DNA of 64,000 bases, taken from a virus. Under the pieces are notes generated by a model. The model saw only the letters and a program-made list of their open reading frames with translations, searched no databases and was not told the origin of the DNA. Location: the IMG/VR virus record IMGVR_UViG_3300032240_001991, positions 159,128 to 223,127 of that record; one strand, 5' to 3'. A program made the position numbers and the translations under genes. Shown in pieces: positions 59,014-64,000 of the stretch; positions within the stretch are counted from its first letter, which is position 1, and each line of letters begins with the position of its first letter.

Positions 59014-60729
59014 ATGTCAATCATTGATCTAGGTGCGATAAGAGCATCCGACAAACACATAATACAATTAAACAGTTACGATCCTTATCCAACAACTGGT
59101 CCTTCATATTATAGATTTACCGCTGACAATATTTGGAGACCGTTTACTAACTACAACGAAGGGGATTGGGTAGTTTACTTTCCTTCATCGGCCGGTGGAG
59201 TTTTTTATGGCGGTCAATGGAGTGCTGCAAGTAATACACCAACTTTAGCAGACGGGATGTCTCTTCAAAGTGGCACTTTTTATACAGTAAATGCTACAGC
59301 TACTCTTAGTTTAGGATCTGGTTTAATTACTTTTGAAATTGGAGATATCGTAGTCTACAACGGTGCTACATGGAGTAAGGTAGCCGGTAAAGACGTTACA
59401 CGCATATGCTTAACTTCCCACTATTCTGGAAATAGTTACAATCCAGCACTTTGGACTAATAATGCTCTTCCTCCTTATTACAACCTTGATGCAAGTTCTG
59501 GAGCACTATACGCAGACCTGCCTTATCTTCCTTTTTATAGTCAAACATATAATTTTACTATTAGAATAGATAAACATGATGCATTAACAGCACAGATTGC
59601 ATACGTTAATCAGCAATTTAAGTTAGTTATTAAAGGTCAAATTGATAATGCAATTAGTTTTATCACACCATCTAACTTAGGCTCTTTAAACACGGGATAC
59701 CTAAGTGAACTAGCTGTAGTTGCTACCCATCAATACGATACGCTTTCAATTACATATACTATTATTGCCGGCGAACTACCACCAGGATTATCATTAGGGT
59801 TTGACGGATCAATTATTGGAAGAGTTGACTACGGAGCCGACTTAGGTCAATACAACTTTAGTGTAAGAGCTACTGACTTATATAACCAAATTATAGAAAA
59901 AGATTTTTATATCAATGTAACTAAGTATGACGATTTAACATATACACAAATTTACGTAAGACCGTTTTTATTAAAAGATTCTAGATACGACTATTCGGTT
60001 TTTATCACAGATCCGTCAATCTTTGAATCTTCAAAAATGTATCGACCAGCTGATCCAAATTTTGGTGTACAAAGAGAAATAAAAATGTATCTTGAATATG
60101 GGATACAAAGAGTTAGACTATCAGATTATGTTGAAGCAATGGTCAAGTGCTTTACAAAAAAGAAAGTATTTTTTGGAGAAGTTAAAACTGTACCTGCTCA
60201 AGACGAATATGGAGATTATGTATACGATGTTGTTTACGTTGAGATTATTGATCCTTTAGAAAATGCTAACGGAGACTTTGTGGAAAGCTTCGTAGAAGCA
60301 AACACATTAGTATACCCTAACAGCATCGGAAACATGAGAAGAGCACTAGAATTAATTGAAATAGATGGAGCAATTGTTAAAACTGATGAATATCAGTTAC
60401 CAAAATGGATGAGAACTCCGCAATCTTCTGGCGTACCATTAAATTATGTAACTGCTGTTGTATTATGTTATACATCACCTAATATGGGATCGGCAATTGT
60501 GAAGAACATTAGAGATAGCGGGTTTAGTTTTAACACCATTAACTTTGACATTGATCGATTAGTTATTGAGGATAATCTTAGTGTTAGTGGTGTAAGATAT
60601 ATGCCATTCTTTGAAACTGCTAGTACACAAGTTAACTTAGCAACATCAAACCAAGACGTACTAACAACGTTTGTACTAGGAACTGCTGGACCACTTACTG
60701 GAGACGACGGATCTCCAATTACAATATAA
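59014..60729 (+). CDS. Large structural protein with Ig-like domain
   Basis: A 571-aa protein. An N-terminal beta-rich part (YYRFTADNIWRPFTNYNEGD), one He_PIG core (IAGELPPGLSLGFDGSIIG, about residue 255) and a C-terminal part of mixed fold (DEYQLPKWMRTPQSSG, VVLCYTSPNMGSAIV). It begins 1 nt after the preceding stop and looks like the second half of a two-gene structural unit. Confidence 0.78.
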   Translation: MSIIDLGAIRASDKHIIQLNSYDPYPTTGPSYYRFTADNIWRPFTNYNEGDWVVYFPSSAGGVFYGGQWSAASNTPTLADGMSLQSGTFYTVNATATLSLGSGLITFEIGDIVVYNGATWSKVAGKDVTRICLTSHYSGNSYNPALWTNNALPPYYNLDASSGALYADLPYLPFYSQTYNFTIRIDKHDALTAQIAYVNQQFKLVIKGQIDNAISFITPSNLGSLNTGYLSELAVVATHQYDTLSITYTIIAGELPPGLSLGFDGSIIGRVDYGADLGQYNFSVRATDLYNQIIEKDFYINVTKYDDLTYTQIYVRPFLLKDSRYDYSVFITDPSIFESSKMYRPADPNFGVQREIKMYLEYGIQRVRLSDYVEAMVKCFTKKKVFFGEVKTVPAQDEYGDYVYDVVYVEIIDPLENANGDFVESFVEANTLVYPNSIGNMRRALELIEIDGAIVKTDEYQLPKWMRTPQSSGVPLNYVTAVVLCYTSPNMGSAIVKNIRDSGFSFNTINFDIDRLVIEDNLSVSGVRYMPFFETASTQVNLATSNQDVLTTFVLGTAGPLTGDDGSPITI

Positions 60730-60741
60730 TAGGAAATTAAC

Positions 60742-62430
60742 ATGCCAACAATTAACGACTTACCTAGAGTTTCAACTACTACAGATCTTTCGGCGGTTTT
60801 AATTCCAGTTCAAGAAATAGTTGGAGGTGTTCCTGTAACTAAAAGTGCAGTTGCATCTTATCTTTTTGGAAAAGGATACATGGGAAGTCAAGGACCATCA
60901 GGTTCGATTGGGTACGTAGGTAGTTTTGGTGTTGCAGGCTATACCGGTAGTAGCGGTGGGGGCGGCGGGGGAGGTGGCGGATACACTGGGTCAACTGGTT
61001 ACATAGGAAGCGGAGGATTTTCAGGCTATAATGGAAGTCAAGGCGTTATCGGTTACATTGGTAGCAGAGGGAATGCTGGTCCAGCAGGAGGATATACCGG
61101 CAGTGCAAGTACAGCAGCCGGCTATACAGGTAGTACTGGCGGAGGGATTAATCCGACCGTTCCAACTGTAGACCAATCTATTGCATATTGGGTAGGAACT
61201 GACGGCAGTTCACTTAATAACGCCGGAAATATATTAGTAGCGGTGGATGGAAATAACTTAACAATTTCAGGAGCAACATTTGGGGTTGGCCAAACTCCGG
61301 GAAATCTTAATGTTGCGGTCGGATTTCAGGCCTTAACAGTTGCAGGACTTGCTGAAGTTAGCAGCCTAGAAAATGTTGCAGTCGGCGCCGGAGCAATGTA
61401 CAATAATGGGACCAGCTCATATTGTGTTGCTGTAGGATCCGGAGCAATGTCTAATTCTTACACAGGCAACGGAAACGTTGCAGTCGGAGCAAATAGTCTT
61501 GCTAACAACCAAGGTGCAAATAATGTTGCAGTTGGTAGTAACGGGTTGATTTATAATGTAACTGGTAACAGCAACATTTCATTAGGAACCTATTCTTTAC
61601 AGAACAACATCAACGGATCTAATAACGTTGGTATCGGATACGGCGCATTAATAGCTAACGTTGGGAGACTGGGCGGGCTAAACTATTACGGAAGCGATAA
61701 CATTGCTATTGGACATTCGGCATTAAATTCGTCTGTACACGGCGACGGACATATAGCAATTGGAGCAAGTTCATTATACACTAATACTGCAATCCCTGAT
61801 CCTAATGGTTATTACGGCGACCCAACATTTGGAAATGTAGGTATTGGACTTCAATCGTTGTATAATGTTACTACCGGAACAAGTAATATTGGTATTGGAG
61901 CATTTGCCGGATATAGCCTAGTTGATACAGGTAATAACATTATTATTGGTAATAATGCCGATGTTTCTGCTCCTGGTACAACTTCTGAAATTGTTATTGG
62001 AAACTGGGCATACGGAATGGGGGCATCTACTGCATTTATCGATGGTGTTAGCGGAGTTTATAATGGTGCTAATTCTGCAAATTGGACGGTAGTTTCGGAT
62101 TTAAGAATTAAGAAAAATATTGTAGACAGTACTAAAGGCCTCGATGTAGTTAAATTGTTAAATGTAAAGAACTTTAATTATAAGTCTGATTTTGAAATAC
62201 CAACCGACAGTAACGGTAAATCTTTAATTACTAGACTTAATACTACTACAACAGTTACCGGGGTTATTGCACAAGATGTACAGTCTGCGATTCCCGAGGC
62301 GATTAATGTAGGAACAAATGGTCTTTTATCAGTCAATGCAGATCCAATCTTTTGGGCAATGCTAAATGCAATTAAAGAACTATCTGCTAAAGTGGATGCG
62401 CTCGAGGCAATAGTTAATCCCAAGGTTTAA
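60742..62430 (+). CDS. Tail fibre with collagen-like, YadA-head-like and S74 domains
   Basis: A 562-aa protein. Collagen-like and Gly-rich repeats (about residues 48-135, including an 8-Gly run), then a left-handed-roll array of NVAVG/NIAIG repeats (NVAVGFQAL, VAVGSGAM, NIAIGHSAL, NIGIGAFAG) as in YadA-type heads, and an S74 domain from about residue 452 (SDLRIKKNIVDS, GVIAQDVQSAIP). It is a trimeric adhesin-like fibre, probably a host-range determinant. Confidence 0.92.
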   Translation: MPTINDLPRVSTTTDLSAVLIPVQEIVGGVPVTKSAVASYLFGKGYMGSQGPSGSIGYVGSFGVAGYTGSSGGGGGGGGGYTGSTGYIGSGGFSGYNGSQGVIGYIGSRGNAGPAGGYTGSASTAAGYTGSTGGGINPTVPTVDQSIAYWVGTDGSSLNNAGNILVAVDGNNLTISGATFGVGQTPGNLNVAVGFQALTVAGLAEVSSLENVAVGAGAMYNNGTSSYCVAVGSGAMSNSYTGNGNVAVGANSLANNQGANNVAVGSNGLIYNVTGNSNISLGTYSLQNNINGSNNVGIGYGALIANVGRLGGLNYYGSDNIAIGHSALNSSVHGDGHIAIGASSLYTNTAIPDPNGYYGDPTFGNVGIGLQSLYNVTTGTSNIGIGAFAGYSLVDTGNNIIIGNNADVSAPGTTSEIVIGNWAYGMGASTAFIDGVSGVYNGANSANWTVVSDLRIKKNIVDSTKGLDVVKLLNVKNFNYKSDFEIPTDSNGKSLITRLNTTTTVTGVIAQDVQSAIPEAINVGTNGLLSVNADPIFWAMLNAIKELSAKVDALEAIVNPKV

Positions 62431-62436
62431 TAGGTA

Positions 62437-62444
62437 TATAAATA
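62437..62444 (+). promoter_or_regulatory. T4-like late promoter box
   Basis: TATAAATA lies 17 nt before the ATG at 62462, with AAAGAGAT between. Confidence 0.55.
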
Positions 62445-62461
62445 AAATAAAGAGATAAAAT

Positions 62462-63043
62462 ATGGCAAGCACAGTTACAAATTATAGCAGTAAAATTGAT
62501 ACCGGATACCCAAAGGCTGGGCAAAACAACGATAGCCAAGGTTTTAGAACTAATTTTTCTAATATTCAAAATGCATTAAGTGTTGCAGCAAATGAAATTA
62601 GTACATTACAAGTTAACGGTGTTAATCTTAATAAACCTACAAACGACCTTGGATGGGCTAGTGTTTTAACTAGAACACAGTTACAGAATAGCGGACTAGT
62701 TGCATATTCAGCATCGAGTGCTACTAATATTAATAATAATATTGAAATTGACTTTACACAGGGTTCTTACCAAGATGTTTCTGTTTCTACTGCTACTTCA
62801 ATCTTTAAAGTAACAAATTGGGCGCCAACTGGCGTATATGGTTCGTTGCGTCTTGCTGTGAATTCTCTTGTTACAGGTACTATTAGCTTTAACGCCGGAG
62901 ACGGTAATATCCTGAGTGTTAGAGACGAACTTCCGCTAACAGGATATGAGACAACAACCACTGCTGTAACTGTATGGGATCTTTGGTCTGCAGACGGCGG
63001 AGCTAATGTCTACGTTAAATTTGCTGGTGGTCCGTTTGTTTAA
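62462..63043 (+). CDS. Phage structural protein (193 aa)
   Basis: Starts MASTVTNYSSKIDTGYPKAG; the QNNDSQGFRTNFSNIQNAL segment resembles the attachment part of the 56806 fibre (N-D-x-G-x-x-x-R..F..I). The rest is beta-rich and ends KFAGGPFV. It is likely a short fibre or fibre-like adaptor. Confidence 0.75.
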   Translation: MASTVTNYSSKIDTGYPKAGQNNDSQGFRTNFSNIQNALSVAANEISTLQVNGVNLNKPTNDLGWASVLTRTQLQNSGLVAYSASSATNINNNIEIDFTQGSYQDVSVSTATSIFKVTNWAPTGVYGSLRLAVNSLVTGTISFNAGDGNILSVRDELPLTGYETTTTAVTVWDLWSADGGANVYVKFAGGPFV

Positions 63044-63285
63044 TGTTTAATCCATTGTTACCTGATCTAACTCAAATTAAAGATCAAGATCTAGAAACTA
63101 CTATTTCTGATCTAACACGTAAATATTTTATTGCGGCTAGATCTGGATATGGCAGTGTATGTGATCAAATCTCAGTTACATTAGAACAGTATAGAGATGA
63201 GCAAAAGCGTAGATTAATAGAAAAATCAAGAGCCACTTTAAAAAGTCAGAACAAAGGCTTAGACGATCTAATCAATATTTCTTGA
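63043..63285 (+). CDS. Small conserved phage protein (80 aa)
   Basis: Starts MFNPLLPDLTQIKDQDLETT, overlapping the preceding stop by one base. Helical and charged (LEQYRDEQKRRLIEKSR). T4-like cyanophages carry similar small proteins near structural genes. Its TGA stop lies in the next -35 box. Confidence 0.68.
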   Translation: MFNPLLPDLTQIKDQDLETTISDLTRKYFIAARSGYGSVCDQISVTLEQYRDEQKRRLIEKSRATLKSQNKGLDDLINIS

Positions 63286-63309
63286 CTTTTTCTAAAATAT
63301 CTTTATAAT
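63282..63309 (+). promoter_or_regulatory. Sigma70-like promoter, -35 containing a stop codon
   Basis: TTGACT, 16-nt spacer, TATAAT. The TGA of the -35 ends the preceding gene; the next ATG is 9 nt after the -10. Confidence 0.78.
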
Positions 63310-63317
63310 CACAGTTT

Positions 63318-63881
63318 ATGAAGATTAACGAATATAGTGAAGTCATCTTAAATGGTAAGGATATAATAAACGGGCTATATTCTGAAAAAATTAAATCACT
63401 CAAATACATAAATTTTGAAGATAACAACTTAGTAGAACAGTTTAATAAAAGCATAGAACTAAACGCTGATAACATTGAACTAGCATCAACATACGTACAG
63501 CCGACATGTACTGTAGAAGAGTTTGATAAAATAAATCAATCTCAGTGGTTTATTCCAGAATTTTATAAAAAATTTGATATTGCAGATTGGTTATTAAGCC
63601 AATGTAAAACTCAAATTGAAACAGATCGAGTAGTAGAAGAACTAGAATTATTTGTTCAATACGAAATGATTGATGTTCTTGTATGTCTTAAATACTTAGT
63701 TGACTTTATGAGAGAAAACAAAATAGTTTGGGGACTTGGTAGAGGAAGTTCAGTTGCGAGCTATTGTCTGTTTTTAATTGGAGTACATAAAATTGATTCA
63801 TTGAAATTCTCTTTAGATATTAGAGAGTTTCTTAAAGGAGATAAAAATGAGCAAGAAAGTTTACAGATCGATGCAGGGTAG
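63318..63881 (+). CDS. DnaE-like fragment protein
   Basis: A 187-aa protein. IVWGLGRGSSVASYCLFL (about residues 135-153) and the following IDSLKFSLDIREFL match the DNA polymerase III alpha segment GPGRGSAAGSLVAYALGI...DPL.Y.LLFERFL, part of the palm. The rest of DnaE (PHP, fingers, catalytic Asp triad) is missing. The start lies only 9 nt after a -10, so its leader is very short. It overlaps the next gene by 35 nt. It may be a DnaE-derived accessory or decoy protein. Confidence 0.75.
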   Translation: MKINEYSEVILNGKDIINGLYSEKIKSLKYINFEDNNLVEQFNKSIELNADNIELASTYVQPTCTVEEFDKINQSQWFIPEFYKKFDIADWLLSQCKTQIETDRVVEELELFVQYEMIDVLVCLKYLVDFMRENKIVWGLGRGSSVASYCLFLIGVHKIDSLKFSLDIREFLKGDKNEQESLQIDAG

Positions 63882-64000
63882 AGAAGTTGACCTTGATGCA
63901 TTAAGAATGAAAAACGAGCTAACTGTTGCTGTAGGAAATGCTGACATGAATGCCCGTGGTGATAAAATTGGCCAAGGTGGTAAAATTCTTAAAAAGAGAG
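63847..64000 (+). CDS. Conserved phage protein, N-terminal part
   Basis: The frame runs out of the window after about 51 codons. It starts MSKKVYRSMQGREVDLDALR and continues with NADMNARGDKIGQGGKILKK. AAAGGAG lies 7 nt upstream. The R.MQG..VD...L...NE...AVGN...NARGD pattern is one I associate with T4-like phage proteins of unknown function. Confidence 0.75.
   Translation, partial: MSKKVYRSMQGREVDLDALRMKNELTVAVGNADMNARGDKIGQGGKILKKR

Overview
The window is a contiguous, gene-dense, AT-rich piece of a large tailed-phage genome, most likely a T4-like myovirus of a Gram-negative aquatic proteobacterium. Phage evidence: collagen-like tail fibres with peptidase-S74 intramolecular chaperone ends and Ig-type (He_PIG) structural proteins at 56.8-63.0 kb, small overlapping genes of phage type, about thirty scattered tRNA genes that nearly all encode their own CCA, a phage-type ClpP and dCMP deaminase, and many copies of an 8-base box (T/A/C)(A/T)TAAATA in front of genes that matches the T4 late promoter. 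Gram-negative host evidence: outer-membrane lipoproteins, curli secretion proteins, a beta-barrel protein and LPS-type sugar genes. The host itself is inference.

Layout. 1-6.8 kb (minus strand) is a deoxysugar operon: two SDR/epimerase genes, a 4-hydroxy-2-oxovalerate aldolase, an acylating acetaldehyde dehydrogenase, an acetolactate-synthase-like ThDP enzyme, an RfbH-type 3-dehydrase and a glycosyltransferase. 7-17.5 kb (mostly plus) holds glycosyltransferases, a sugar nucleotidyltransferase, a RuBisCO-like protein, methyltransferases and the first tRNAs. 18.4-24.7 kb holds a second tRNA group and a curli-type locus (CsgF, CsgG, two curlin-repeat proteins, FecR domain) ending in a CHASE2-adenylate cyclase. 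24.7-30.7 kb holds two small membrane proteins, a coiled-coil protein, a JAMM lipoprotein, a cytochrome-b-like membrane protein, a TPR/beta-barrel outer-membrane protein and two multihaem c-type cytochromes. 30.8-43.5 kb is a mosaic of tRNAs with 2OG-Fe(II) oxygenases, AhcY, SpeD, a sulfotransferase, methyltransferases and a heptose-type kinase/cytidylyltransferase pair. 43.5-56.7 kb is phage housekeeping (dCMP deaminase, ClpP, UvdE, UDP-xylose synthase-like epimerase, SufC/SufD-like pair, conserved small phage proteins). 56.8-64 kb is tail fibre and structural genes followed by a DnaE-like fragment gene and a truncated gene.

How it fits together. Most accessory genes point at remodelling the cell surface (LPS or glycan synthesis, sulfation, methylation, curli). 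The methyl-cycle enzyme AhcY fits the many methyltransferases. The stretch from 18.8 to 30.7 kb is the most striking: it combines an extracellular amyloid-fibre export system, a cyclic-nucleotide signalling protein and what looks like an inner-membrane/outer-membrane/multihaem electron-transfer set, in a phage genome. Other unusual items are a circularly permuted tRNA, a RuBisCO-like protein, tRNAs with non-standard arms, and late promoters placed so close to start codons that several mRNAs should be leaderless.
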